Positions 22,801 through 35,700 are shown, counted from the first letter of the stretch. The stretch is 64,000 bases of DNA from Prostheceraeus crozeri (GCA_907163375.1 CAJQUW010014366.1:92501-156500); one strand, 5' to 3'. Translations and numbers: made by a program. Notes: generated from the letters alone by a model not told the origin.

Positions 22801-23620
22801 CAGACCTGCCAACTGTCCCGGATTTTCCGGGACAGTCCCGGATTTTGGAGCTGTCCCGGATGTCCCGGAAAAGTTAAAATGCTGTCCCGGATTTTGAATT
22901 TATTAACCTAAGATGAATTCTAGATTGTTTAAGAACGCATATTTCAAACATTTGCGCTGCGCGCGCAAGATAAGGAAACATGCATAATGATGAAGTTTGT
23001 GGATTTCTTAGTGACATTGTCTTTTCACGCTGATGTCTTTTATTAATCATCATGTAGCCAGGATGTATTTCCTTCTATTGAGTTTAAAAAGGTAGTGTTT
23101 TCCAAATTTGCATTCCAGTTTTTGCGACGAATACTATTAACAAGGTGGGATGTATCTTATGATCTTGCTTTCAACTGATCTTTCTGTTGAAGAGACTTGA
23201 GACCATACTGTTGACTTGTAAACGTCAATTATGCATAATCATTAATTATTATAAAAATAATGCATTTATGAAAAAAATCAAAAATTTCCTATAAACATTT
23301 CATACTTGCAATATTTGTCAATATTTATCAATACATCAATATTTTTGACTGACAGGATGAGTGAGTCATGAATCAGCACACACTGCGATCGTAGCAATTG
23401 AATAAAGATGACTTAACTTAATGACACCGTTTCTATAAAAAATAATGGAAATTAAGGATTAAAATTAGGATGCGTCCTATACGCAGGCACACAGTCCTTC
23501 CTTCCATCGCTTTTGGGGTCAAATATCCACTGCGTCCTATACATGGTATCGTCCTATACGCGGGTAGTTACGGTAATAAAATTTGTCCCGGATTTTCATG
23601 TTTCAAGGTTGGCAGGTCTG
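22801..23620. mobile_element. Short DNA transposon with CAGACCTGCC ends and 6-bp target duplication
   Basis: The ends are perfect 10-bp inverted repeats, CAGACCTGCC and GGCAGGTCTG, flanked by the direct repeat CAAATG (22795-22800 and 23621-23626). Subterminal copies of GTCCCGGATTTT are packed at the left (22817-22895, some inverted) and recur at the right (23585-23597), as expected for transposase-binding sites. The 820-bp element has no transposase and is non-autonomous. It resembles the 11.0-13.3 kb element in terminal CAG(A/G)CCTG and in duplication length. A separate GTCCTATACGC repeat lies inside at 23468-23575. Confidence 0.72.
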
Positions 23621-23626
23621 CAAATG

Positions 23627-26130
23627 AATGGTTCAATCATTTCATTTACAAACCCGCTATTTGTTTGTTGAGTAGTGTTACTAAAATTAGAATGATGATA
23701 AAACGAATGTTGGCTGCATCTTCCCTTCGTTTTTATAGCAGCATTTCCGCACTTAATCGCAGATAATGAAGATCATGAAAAAAAGCTAGAAGTAAGCTAT
23801 CTCCAATTGTGTACAATACACGCGTGCCCCATTAATGTACAGTACGACCCCACAGCTCGGAAGATAAATAAATATTGCATTGCGGCATGATTCACAGACA
23901 TACATGTTTGTCGACAGCTCGTGTCCTCTACCGCGAATGTCCATGGAATGTTACACTCTGTGGCAGTAACTAGTTGCAACCCAAGAAAACAATCGAAAGT
24001 ACAATGTCCATGCACTTCGTCGGAGAATGAGGTAAATTAAAACCAGGAATTCGACAATAATCCTTGTTTCCAGCAGCTACTGACTCTAAATTATGCCTTA
24101 TTTAAACCATGCCGATGTTCAAGCCTGCAGTGGATTGCAATTATTATAGCAAAGACAATAGATTATGACTCAGAAGGAATATTCTTGCATCAGATTCAAA
24201 CTGATTGATGTGATTATCAGTGACGGTTGGGATTTTTTAAAAAAATAATTGACTAACTGATGTGAACAGAATCGTAGAGTACCAAGTTATATCCTCAGTT
24301 GAAAAATCTGATTTTCGAGCAGTTTTGAGAAGTCAATATTTCTTTCAATATAAGGAATCATCCGACTGCCCAGTTCACATCCCTCGATACCAATGCAATT
24401 CCCTGTTTAATGCGCAGTTACATCCCACTGCAAATGTGATGTGCGCAATTAGCTGCAGCATGTCAAGTTAATCTTGTTTTGATTAACCGATTATGGGTTT
24501 CATAATTGCTGAACAATTCCATCTGCCCTGGTGATGATTAACTGCTGATATACATCAAGAAAGACTAAAATTGTCTAAAGTCATATTTCACACTGAAGTC
24601 TCGTGTGTCATGGCCAAAAAATAAATTTCTGTTTCAGTATTCCAATTTCCATACAAAGCAGTTTCTTGCTTTTAACAATGCATTATTCTTATTTTCATCA
24701 GTCTTTTCATTCTTTTATGGCTTGATAATTACCATGCATCATGAAAATGGACTGATATGCTTGCAAGTACTTGCCCACGACGGTCAATCGTAAAAACTTA
24801 CCAACATATTTGAACTAATTCTAACTGCACGAATAGACTTTCTAGTGATGAAATAAAGGATGATAAAATAATAAAAAACATTAGATAATGAAAGCTTCCA
24901 TTTCAATAAGATATATTCCATGCATCCCTCCTCCTGACAATTGTTGCAATACTTGACTGTTTAACTTATGAAAGGAACTGATCCAGTGTCTTTTTCCCCA
25001 CTGACGATCAAGCCTCCAGAGGAGCATCAACCTCTCCATCAACCTCCTAAGGAACGGCTAAATGGAAAATATCAAAAACTGGAACATCTTCATATGAACG
25101 CGCGAGACGGAGTGTCTGTAGTGATCGCAAAGCTGGTCGGCGACAGACAGCCATGTTTTATTGTAGCACGTTCAATGATCAACCCGCTTTGCATGTTCCT
25201 GACTGCGCCTGACTATAAAGCAATTTTTGAGTAAATTTTTGATTATGACATGGATTAATCGATGCTCTTTTTTATATTTACTGCGGGTTTTCAGCTAAAT
25301 AAAGCTGAGTAGACAAAAATAAACAATGCAAAAGTACTAAAAATATCAAGATTTTGCTGTCATCATATTTGACTTTCTGACTTTTAGTGACCTGTTGACC
25401 TAGTGTGCCATCATACAATTAGTTCTATCTGAACCTTCTCTTCAATAGTTTTCTAGGAATATGTGGTCTTCGCATCATATTTCTACGTTCACACACGTAA
25501 TCAAAAGAGCAAAAATTAAATGAGCACGACCTTGCCGACAAATAATTCAAAAATAGCGCATGGCCAGTGGTTGCAAAAGTGCATTTGTGAACCTACCGAT
25601 TGGTGAAGATCTTCATTCCACTTCATCAAATGATCAAAATATTCCAAAAAAACTAAGAATTGTGGTTAGTCATAGATGAATGTTGAGATGATTGCTATCC
25701 GTATGAAAATATTTCGAGCATTGATTCTGTACAAATGAAATGTCGATTGTTAATACGTAGAGATCATCGAGACAATCTGATTAAAGATAAAAAATGATTA
25801 TCTGGTGCTTATTCATTATAGCGAAAAGAAAACGATAACAACACAACTGAACCCGTGAGTAACGTTGGCGCGATATGTCTCTTGTATCCATTCGCTTCTG
25901 TTCCTGAATTTGCATTGTATGCTTTTATTTCCTGTTCGCTTGAAATAAATGTTTTTCTTTAATGAATACGTCGTAGATAATTCTGCTTTAACAAGGCATG
26001 TGATTATCATCGTTGTTCAGCTACATTTTATGAATCTATAGATTCGTGTGGTCTTGAGGAGAAAAATTTTAATTTTTTTTGAATGAGAAGTTTGGTTTTC
26101 TTGTTTACTTCTACAAGTTTTGTTCCACTT
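23627..26130. other. No recognisable gene
   Basis: AT-rich spacer. The plus-strand open frame at 24968-25234 (88 residues) is less AT-biased than its surroundings and could be a decayed exon or transposon piece, but I do not recognise it. Confidence 0.35.
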
Positions 26131-26132
26131 CT

Positions 26133-26525
26133 TAGAGATCTAGATGAAATTCGTGAAATTTGGCATCAAATTGTTCGATATGCAGGAATTATTAAATAAA
26201 ATATCGCAGTCAATATAATTAAGCTAATATTAATTTTATCTAGCTATCAAGCTCATTCATGGATTTTCGCATAATTGTTGTACATACTAGGCTTTGAATT
26301 TAGAATCAAGTTAGCCTGTAATATGATTTCACTAGTTTGCCCTGAAGATGGATGCTGTGGACATCCGAAGCGCTGGCTTTATAATAAAATGGTTTGCAAG
26401 AATTGCATTTAAGTTCTCCAACATTGAAACAAAATTAGTTAATCGAAAATTAGAAAAATGTTATGTTAAGCTTAATTATATTGACTGCGATATTCTATTT
26501 AATAATTCCTGCATATAGATCTAGA
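26133..26525. repeat. Fold-back element with ~50-bp arms enclosing a hammerhead-like motif
   Basis: The arm at about 26180-26232 (with TGCAGGAATTATTAAATA) recurs inverted at 26463-26520 (TATTTAATAATTCCTGCA). Shared AGATCTAGATGA sequence lies further out on both sides, in direct orientation. The loop holds a hammerhead-like sequence at 26335-26380. Terminal inverted or direct duplications are a known feature of Penelope-like insertions. Confidence 0.5.
26335..26380 (+). ncRNA. Candidate hammerhead-like motif
   Basis: The strand has CUGAAGA (26342-26348), a 5-bp stem II (GGAUG with CAUCC), GAA, the palindrome GCGC as stem III, U, and GGC pairing with the GCC just before the core (stem I). The usual A-U closing stem III is replaced by G-C. 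It is probably inactive or weak, but the whole architecture is visible. Confidence 0.4.
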
Positions 26526-27077
26526 TGAATAAACTGAAGCCTTTCAGTCTCCTTAGTGAAAAGTTGTAGCTTACTTCGTTTATTGATTAATTGAGAAAAA
26601 GGAAGCAAATTGGTACGATGAAGCCGGTTTCAGTCGAGGTCCATGCATTTTTAAGGTCTGTGTAAATAATGTGTTACTCAAAATTTTCATATACTAGTTT
26701 GATGAATAATCCGTGCATTTTCGGAATTTAACGAACATTGCTACTTCGGAATTTGTCAGCTAGCAAGTCGGCCTACCCTCCGAAATCGGATAAGCTCACA
26801 ATAAGCTTCATATACCCAATCATTAGCAACATTCTTAAAAATGATCCCTTCTAGGCTCCCATACCAAGTTTTAGAACTTGGTATTTTTGCTAATTTTTAT
26901 TTTAACAAACTAGCAGAGAATCTCAATGAATTATGAAATTGATGACCATATTATTGGCACAAGAGGGATGCGCCCGGGGTGTTTCTGAGTGAATACACGG
27001 TGTCCTCAAGCAAGTTGGTGTAAACGTCGGTATGAAACCCATTAACACTCTGAGGAGTTTTCTTGTGAGGAAGCGTC
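26526..27077. other. No recognisable gene
   Basis: AT-rich spacer with a few short runs. Part of the minus-strand open frame 26951-27160 overlaps the candidate exon described next. Confidence 0.3.
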
Positions 27078-27163
27078 CTACTCTGGCGTAAGACTTTGGC
27101 GTGGTGTATCGTCTGCCCTGTGCTGATCCTCAATGTGTGTGGATGAATCAGGTCGTTCATTAC
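27078..27163 (-). CDS. Possible terminal exon, unassigned
   Basis: The minus strand has a good acceptor (pyrimidine-rich tract, CAG) just before position 27163, followed by GC-richer sequence. Read in phase 1 it gives 28 hydrophilic residues beginning SNERPDSSTHIEDQ and then a stop. Read in phase 0 it stays open to about 26951. The phase-1 reading is compatible with the phase-1 donor at 31410 of the zinc-finger/recombinase gene, so it could be an alternative last exon. The evidence is weak. Confidence 0.2.
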
Positions 27164-27561
27164 CTGAAAGGAAAAGGGAGCACATCAAAGCAGTTAGAGA
27201 TGTTTTACGTTAGTCTGTTAATCTCGACATATGTTAGAAAAGTATCACAGAATGGACTTTGAGATGATTGAAGTGGTGGATAAATATTCAGTGTGGAAGC
27301 GAAGATTGATCAAAGAAGGAAGCATTTTGGACTGAAAATCATCGGCAAATCGAGTTAAGCTTTTTTTGAGTAGTTGCTGGAGCTCTTGACTTGTTTACTT
27401 CTCTCTTGAATTTTTTGACTCTTCATTACTTCTACTGTCGATCTAAGTAGTAGTAGATGCTGTTTCATTTATTTTCTCTCAGTGTTGTTGAATTTTAGTG
27501 ACAGTCACGGTATGTTCCGGGTTGAATAAAATATAATAGATACCGGTATAAATATATATAT

Positions 27562-27770
27562 CTAAGTCTTCAACCTGCCTCACAAGTCTTCAACCTGCCT
27601 CACTCCATAAATAATAGGTCTTCATCCTGCCTCACTATCCCTTCATCCTGCCTCATAAGTCTTCAACCTGCCTCACGAGTTATAAATATATCTAAATCTT
27701 CATCCTGCCTCATATCATAAATAGTCATCCTGCCTCACATAATAAGTCTTCATCCTGCCTCATTAGGCTG
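27562..27770 (+). repeat. Minisatellite of about nine TCTTCATCCTGCCTCA units
   Basis: The core (A)GTCTTCAACCTGCCTCA or TCTTCATCCTGCCTCA recurs about nine times with variable AT-rich spacers such as TAAATA. The first unit, CTAAGTCTTCAACCTGCC plus four bases, occurs exactly in inverted orientation at 44377-44398 beside a TA microsatellite. Confidence 0.8.
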
Positions 27771-27774
27771 ATTG

Positions 27775-28828
27775 ATTGATCTCATCAGCCTTACATTTAT
27801 GATTTTATGTTTACTTCTGAATAAGATATTCAGATAGTTTTGCAATACCTTCAAGGTTCATTTGGTAGCTCATTGGGCTTCTGCATTTGTGAAAACACTC
27901 ATTATCTAGATGGAAGCAAGTTCGGGTGGACAACAACAATTAAGCCTCATTTGGTTTTCGACAATTCATTTACTGGTGATCCATTACGAGCTACATAATG
28001 TATTTTTATGATTGTTGATTCCTGAGGCACCAGATAACGTTTTTTAGATGTACGTGGAATATACAATGTATGATTGATGACTGCGTGATAAATAGGCCTA
28101 CATTTATTTTGCATTTATAATTTTGGAAAAAGCGATTTTCATATAAGCTGAAGAACACATCAATACATTATTATTAGAAGTGCCGATTTTACCTCAAGCA
28201 AGCGCAATTTGAAATCCAGTGGATATACCAAGTACCCATCAAGATTCAAAATCTGCTGAATTTGAGGCGATGAACATTATTAAACCGTACCTGAAACGAA
28301 GAAACTAGCTTTTAAACTCACTTTTCCGCAATTCTCTGTTCCGCATTCAGAGATGTGATTTCCATATTCTTTTCGACAGAGGAATCCTAAAAATAAAGTA
28401 CTGGCAACTAACTTTTGATAATGAGATTGAGAAAGTAGAAAGATCAAACTATACTATATATTTATTCATGATATCATGAAGTATCCTTTATTTTTTAATC
28501 TCCTTTATTCACTTCCTCAAAATATCCTCCCATCGATCATACATTTAATGCAGCAAAGTGTAACACAAGAACACCATTTGTGTATCTAATATGAGGAATG
28601 GCTCATTAAATTGAAACAACTTTCTAAATTTTTAGTTACTGGATTATTCTAAAGTTATGGTAAATAGGAAAGTCATGTAGCTGATCGGCAGCATTCATAC
28701 CCTGAAAATGACTACGTTCAGTAGTTGAAATTAATTGGTTGATTAGTAATGTACAATTACTTGGCTTTCCTGTTTCGATAAATTTAGAATGTCTGACCAA
28801 GCAAGGATCTCTCAATTACGGATTATTT
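27775..28828. other. No recognisable gene
   Basis: AT-rich spacer between the minisatellite and a MITE. Nothing is supported. Confidence 0.3.
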
Positions 28829-29211
28829 CCGTATATACTCGCCTATAAGTCGAATTTTTTATTCCCAAAATTCTTTCCAAAAATAGGGGTCTCGACTTAT
28901 AGACGGGTCCGATTAAAATCATAGCATTTTTCTTCTGTTATCGCAGTTCTGAGTTAACGGTGCGCGCGCAATACTCAATCCATCGCTCTTCATATTCATC
29001 GGTTGCTCCAGACAACACGCCAGATCTTCATTCGTCATTGAACCGCAGTTACTGAGTTACCGGTGCTTAGATTATAATTAAAATTATTTCTGACGAACTT
29101 GACGTTACAAAAATCTTCATCTTTTCATCTCGTCTTATAGGCGGGTCTATGGAAACATGCCAATATTTGGGCAGCAAACGCGGGGGTCGACTTATAGGCG
29201 AGTATTTACGG
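28829..29211. mobile_element. MITE with CCGTATATACTCGCC-type ends
   Basis: A terminal inverted repeat of about 25 bp pairs CCGTATATACTCGCCTATAA (left) with the inverse of TTATAGGCGAGTATTTACGG (right). Each end also has an internal inverted copy of the GACTTATAG/CTATAAGTC core (28894-28905; 29133-29150), so each terminus can fold on itself. It has no coding capacity. Confidence 0.6.
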
Positions 29212-29538
29212 TACTTAAGATGAAATTATAAATGTGAATATAGTTTTAAACATGATTTATGCTATAGCCTAGTCATGATTACCCTAAATCAGGTTCTCAA
29301 TCATTTATTGAAAGTAACACTGGACCATCAGTCCTCCAATGAATAGTGGTTAGATTCTTGATTACATGTTTACAAACTAATCCAGTTACAACTCTATCTA
29401 TTAAAATTTCCAATAGGGTTATATCACATACTCCACAACCTTTTCCCGAAATACTTATCTAAGTGCCACACTATCGACTTCCGTTAAGCGGTATAAGAAC
29501 TCTTTTTTCTCATGTTCTTTTCTCAGAACTCTTTTTTC

Positions 29539-29774
29539 TTAGTACCAAAAGTTGGCCATGGTATTTAGAGCGTTCTCTTTACAACGCCTCTTAGGCCTGC
29601 ACCGTTCTTCTTGTTCTTCATGGTCTTCTCGCTCTTCCTGCTGGTCTTCCTGCTCTTCCTGCTCAATGTCAGAATCCTCATCTGAGGGTTCTACCTCATA
29701 TTCGAAGGCAGTTGACTGTGATTGTGGGGGAACGTCAGCGTCATCAACGCCGCTATTGATGAAATTGAAAATTT
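29539..29774 (-). CDS. Zinc-finger/recombinase-like gene, last exon (acidic C-terminus)
   Basis: The acceptor is CTGTTTTCAG just above 29774. Read in phase 1 the exon gives IFNFINSGVDDAD, then a strongly acidic Glu/Asp/Gln-rich stretch (VEPSDEDSDIEQEEQED and on), a short basic patch (RPKRRCK) that could be a nuclear localisation signal, and a stop at 29539-29541. Its phase fits the donor at 31410. Whether it is translated depends on the in-frame TAA in the preceding exon. Confidence 0.55.
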
Positions 29775-32700
29775 CTGAAAACAGTAGTACAAGGATTGAA
29801 GTAAATAATTACACTCTATTTATTACTTAATCAACTGAATACAATATTTTTAAGACACATTCATGTAAGTCCCATTTACTTAACAAATGATCAAATAATG
29901 ATTCGAATAAAGCATGCAAAATCCGATTCGTTAAATTCCATAAATTAATGAATGAATATCTCGTCAGGGAGAAAGTCCTATATCTGCTAATTAAGTAATA
30001 TATAACTATATCGCCATATTGAAGTAAATTATGTTCTTATGTTCTATACAGATATCAAGAGTAAGAAATATCCTACATGTCAAGTGAATACACTGTTTTT
30101 ATAGAGTACGACGGGCATTTACTTGTAATAGTTTTAGCTCCATCTCGAATAACTAAATGATGACTGCAAAAATTATCGATGTCCCAACAATATTCGTATA
30201 TTCCTGTGGGTAATTTCTAGGGAGTCCGCAAAACAGATGTTCGTTTTTTTTTCGATCGTTTATTGTCGAGATCTTTCGACCGTTCTACACGATCATCGTC
30301 AGGAAAGTGACAAGAAGCAACTTACATGAGAACTGTTAACCAAGTTCTAACAGCTTGAAACACAGATTAAAGACACAAAGAAAAAACTAACTCTGAAGTC
30401 ACAAAATAAAAGATAAGGTATGCTACTGTACAAAATTAATAAGTAAGACGCTAAAACCAGAAATCAAAAAAGAGAGTCAAAACTTCCACGAATCGCACAG
30501 ATGAGGCTTAGTCTTGTTCAAACAATTCCTGTGGGTGTGATTTCATTGCTTTAGACCTACTCAATAATGAGTAGAGTAAAGTGAACTTCAGCCAACACGA
30601 TAACAGTTTTGAGGCCCATGTACATTTTATTGAAATTCTTGGAGCGAGTCCAGTCCGACGGGATGGAAAGACTATAAGATCAGCGAATAGGAAACCTCAC
30701 ACCTGTAGATAATTGTAAACGATAATTGACGATAAACGATAATTTGATTAAAGGTGTCACTTTCATATTTCATCGAGATCATATGGTAAGTGATAATCCC
30801 AGTCAAAGTTGACAAGTATTCCGGCAACTCGGAATATGATAAAACTGAATTATAGCCTCATTGGATATATTTATCAGGAAATCTGTCAAACGAAAAGGCA
30901 GACATCTTATTGACATCGTTTCTGACGCATGTTTGTTCATAGATTACATGTGTGTTTTGCATGAATGATTGATTGTTCTACTTTGACAAAGAATTGGTGG
31001 GTTTAGCATAAAATCCTATATATCCTTCATTTAGTATGCAATATAGGGAAATTGATTGAATACTGTCCGCAATGATCGAACCGCGAATATATATTTTTAT
31101 ACATTTTTAAAATAAAGATGTAATTCTCTAACGATGAGGATATCATCAAATTGTACACATGAATGCTGAAAGTGTTGGCAGAATTCATTACCGATACAGA
31201 CAACATGCTGACAGCAAGTAATTAATATTGAAAACGCTGAATAATAATCTGAGACGAGACATGTAAGCATAGAGTATGTCATTATTTTTAAAGTTACCGC
31301 TAACAATATTTATATGCATACATTTCTCGATGTACTACATGCATTTACTCCAACGGACAAACACGGGTATTGTTTATGGTGTATAAAGGCAATAAATCAT
31401 GGCACTTACTGTCGACCTCCGAATTTAGAGCCGATTAGTAAAATCTTTTGGCTACCGGCTCTGAGTGGAGCATTGCCTTTGCCAAGGTTCCACGATCAGC
31501 GCCGGCTTTGTTGCCTATCGTGACCATTGCTCGCCGATAGTCGCTGGCATTGAATTTCTTATCCAATACCTGTAATATCAATTGAGAGAGAATAGCTCTT
31601 ACATGTTTCGTAAGCATTCAGACGTAGCCATATTATTTTGGAAATTTACATTAATGCAAACAAACAATCTGATATCGCTTTTAAATTCATGCAGCCATAC
31701 AGCGTCCTAAATGACATAGTTACACTTTGTCCTGTTTATAGTTATTGTGACGTCATTGGATGATAGGCCGTGTAAATTACATGTTTTTGCATTTGCTAAC
31801 ACACATCTGTCACTAATCAACGGCAATTTGCATTCATCCGTTGATGAATGCAAATTGCCGTTAATTAATGGCAGATATGTATTAACAAATGCAAAACATG
31901 TACGGTAGTTTAAAGTCAAGTAACTGATAAATTATTTTTAGATTAATGTAAAAACTATTGCTAAACCTTCGTCCGCTCGTGTGTTGGCGCGGAACTGATT
32001 GAGTAAAATGTATTGCCATGAACTAGTTCGTGAAATAGTTAGCGATGCTTGTAAACTTTAAGGGAAACGGTGTTTCATCTTTCAAAATTGAACGCTGTTT
32101 AATGTTTTTGTGAACTTGCCACAGATTTATCATTCTCCGAAACTTACACTGGTAATTCAAGATCAGTGGCCAACTGTTCATGGACGCAAACGTCAAGAGG
32201 CATATGTACAAGTTTATGTTTACTTCAGAAAACTAACCTTTACAGATTCGGAGACTATAATGCCTCCGATCTGAAGTGGTCCGCCGCGTGGACCCATGAA
32301 TACTGGAGACAACTGATATGCCTCCGCATCCAGGTCCTTCACGCAGTCCTGCCGTTTGTGCAGTTCTAGAAATGACTGCATCAGTTCCCACATCCGTCCA
32401 TCGAATCGCAGGAGGGCACAGCCGTGCCTGGCATACGACTTGTGTTGTCCTGAAAGGAACATAAATCTTAAAGGTATACAGTATACACATTAGAAATCCA
32501 CGGCACTTATTTCTTTACAAAATAGAGAAAAAGTCAATTATACTTCATAAGTAACACTGATGAGGGAACACTGTTTCAGAATTTCATTAGTCAATTTATG
32601 GGATAATTTTATGTTTGAAAAGTACATTTCACGAACGCATTCTATAATAGTTTCACACAATGTTTTACTTAATTTCCAAAATATTACACAGTTAAATAAT

Positions 32701-35700
32701 ATTAATTAACTAATATAATTAATTGAATTAATATATACAGTTAAATGCTTTCTTGTCATGCGCATGTTCGGTAGCATCCTTGAAGATAATTATAAGCTTC
32801 ATCATTTTTAGAAGTAGCCTACGAGTATATAGCGAATCATATTCGTGAATAATTTCAAATTCGTTTTCGTCAATAGTCAATTCTATGAATATCCTCACCA
32901 TTCGATATCGATCCCTGAACTCGGACAACGGTCAGTGCTGATTCCCCCTGTGTCTGCAGAGGATTCTCAACAGCCCTAATATCCAGATCAGCGAACGGTT
33001 GGATTCGGACTGGGTTTAACGCCAGTACGGCCAAGAGTAAGGCATTGCGGCATCTGTAAAAATTGAAATATTAAGTTTAGGTAATAGACAATACCGTCGG
33101 TTTCAAAAGGTAATGAAGTAATAAATTTACAATCGAATTACACATACACTGAATTTGGATTTGCATTGATTGTTGAGTGATGGTATTGTGGAGAGAATAT
33201 GAGAGGCAGCCATAGACGAGGATGAGAGAATCATCGTAAAGTGTGTGCCAGTCTATACCGATGATTGCTATTGTAATAAAGTTTATACAAATATACATCT
33301 ACAGAACATAAGTCTGATACACAATATGTATATTTTATATAATGAAACATTTTTCATATATGCGCATCAATTCAATTAATATAATCAACATACAAATGCT
33401 TCAAATAATAAATTAGTTAATTTCAAGCATTAGTAACTCGTGTCTATGACAACTTACTGGATGTAAGTGCTGCTTTTGTCCTTGACCACATTTTCTGCAT
33501 GTGTCAGTATTTTCTTTATATCAGATTTGGTGGGTAGGTTTTCACCCTTCGTTACTTGTTTGTTCGACTGAAAAGACAATTAAGAGGACAATAATTACCT
33601 TACTAAAGTTGGTTGAGACTTTTGCCAATCAGTTAGTCATAAGCAATATCATTGAATATTAGTTAATCGTTTGAGCTTAATCTGATAGCGCGACGACGTA
33701 GCCCAAAATAATCCACGGTGAGTCGGAACTACTTTTTTGGGGAAGAATATTGTCCAACTCCAATTTCACATGGAAAAGGTACCCAAGCCTCCCCACAATC
33801 GATTCCAAAATACTAGAGTAAATTTTATTGATAGTTATTTGCTACACGTCAAATTCAAATTAGTTTGAATTTGGAATTTTTAATATTTCTCCAAGCTTCG
33901 AAAGAAAATTGACCATTCTCTATCTATTCGATATTAGGAATGTAAAACTAGTTAATTAAAGTCTTGCTTAAGTATGCTTTTGGAAAACATTTCATTGCAC
34001 CTTTTTTAAAATTGTGTTTATATTCTTATAAAGCTAATAAACTAATTCTTTACTACCACATCTACGGATCTACAGTATTCAAATATTGTATTCAAGATAA
34101 CCTTTTCGTCCTAATTTTTACATTTGTATGAGCCTTACATGTAGTTGTGGATCTATGAAATATCAATTCAGGCTACAGAGCCTTTAAATCGATTGAAAAG
34201 CTTTTTTAATACAAAGACCCTATATATGTATAACTACACGTATAACCTACTGTAGGCCTACTTGAGGTGTAGCTAAAAGCTGTCGATAAAATATATATTT
34301 TCTAGTTTTTTGGAATCGATTATGGGGATGCTTGGGTACCTTTTCCAGGTGGAATTGGAGTTGGACAATTTTTCTTCCAAAAAAAGTAGTTTTGAGACCG
34401 ACTTACTGTGATTCAGTAACTTCAAATGTCAAACGAAATATTTTTTAGTTAGTTTAGTTACCATCTTACCTGTTCGGCAAAGACTTCCCTGGAAAATGTT
34501 GCCCTGGCAGTTTTCACAACTTCGATCGCCTTGCCCATCTCTTCGGCGTTCACGTCATTGAAAAGCATGGCCATGCCGCTGCCTGATAGCTTCTCATTAA
34601 TCCACTCTATACACCTACCTGAAATAAGAAGTTACGACGATAAGTAAGATGGAAGTTATTTATTTCCTTAAAGGGTCGTGTAAGAGTTTCGTAATGGATT
34701 TCGTAAGCAAATTAATGAATTATGTTGGTCCGGTAATTGCATGACTGACGTGGGTGACCGAAGAATCTGAGAGTAGAATTTTTCAACAAATTACAGTACA
34801 GAAAAAAGAAGTTAACAAAGAGTCAAAGTTACTTTTGCAATAAACATTAGTAAAAATTACTGCCGCAAAACCCATCATTATTTTGAAGACCAACTGTATT
34901 CCTGTTGCTTCTCCTAAAGATTGTCTGCCAGTGGCCGCCACGTCTTCTGTTATTTATTCTTTTCGTTGTGGTCGTGGATCAACCTATATTGGCCGAACGT
35001 CGCGACCCCTGACAGTTCGAGCGCGGGAGCACATACCCAGGTGATTCTTAAATGGTCATTTAGGAATTTCTCGCTCTGCAATTAGTGAACATGTGCTCAG
35101 TTGCTGTAGTGTTCCGAATGACCCCATCAGCAAGTTTGAGATTGTATGCCACGCTTACAATGACCGCATTTTACGCATCCTCGAGGCATTGTTTATTAGA
35201 CGTGATAATCCCAACCTGTGCAAGCAAAAGGACCATGTGATTAATCTTCCCTTGCCATGGTAATCGGGTGACTCACAGTCTGCCACTGCTATCGCGTGTT
35301 GACCTGTATCTCAACTTTCTCCTTCTTATAAAATGTCTATCTTTCAATGTAATTTCACATGCTGGGCTACCTTTGACAAGACCAGTCGAAACATGTCAGG
35401 TTTACATTTTTTCTTCCTAATTTCAATAAACTTTATTATGACTTCGAAAGCATTCTGTGCGCTTATTTATTTATAAAATTACAATTAATAACTCTGAAGG
35501 AACCATATCAACTTAAAAAAATCTACTTGTGCCGTCACTGCAATAATGATTCAATAGACATCATACACTTACAAAAACTGATGAAGTTGGCGCATGTGGT
35601 TGAGGCTGTCGAATGTTCGTATGTGGCATCTGCCAGCTCGTATGTCAGAAAGACGTCAACATCGACCATGTCTCTCACCGTCGCCATTCGACCAATGATA

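Noticed and set aside
24968-25234. An 88-residue plus-strand frame as a gene
   Set aside because: There are no splice signals, motifs or neighbours; it is kept only as a note in the spacer entry.
29552-29830. A plus-strand Ser/Cys-rich 92-residue frame
   Set aside because: It is the complement of the acidic last exon; the Ser/Cys runs arise from reversed Glu/Gln codons.
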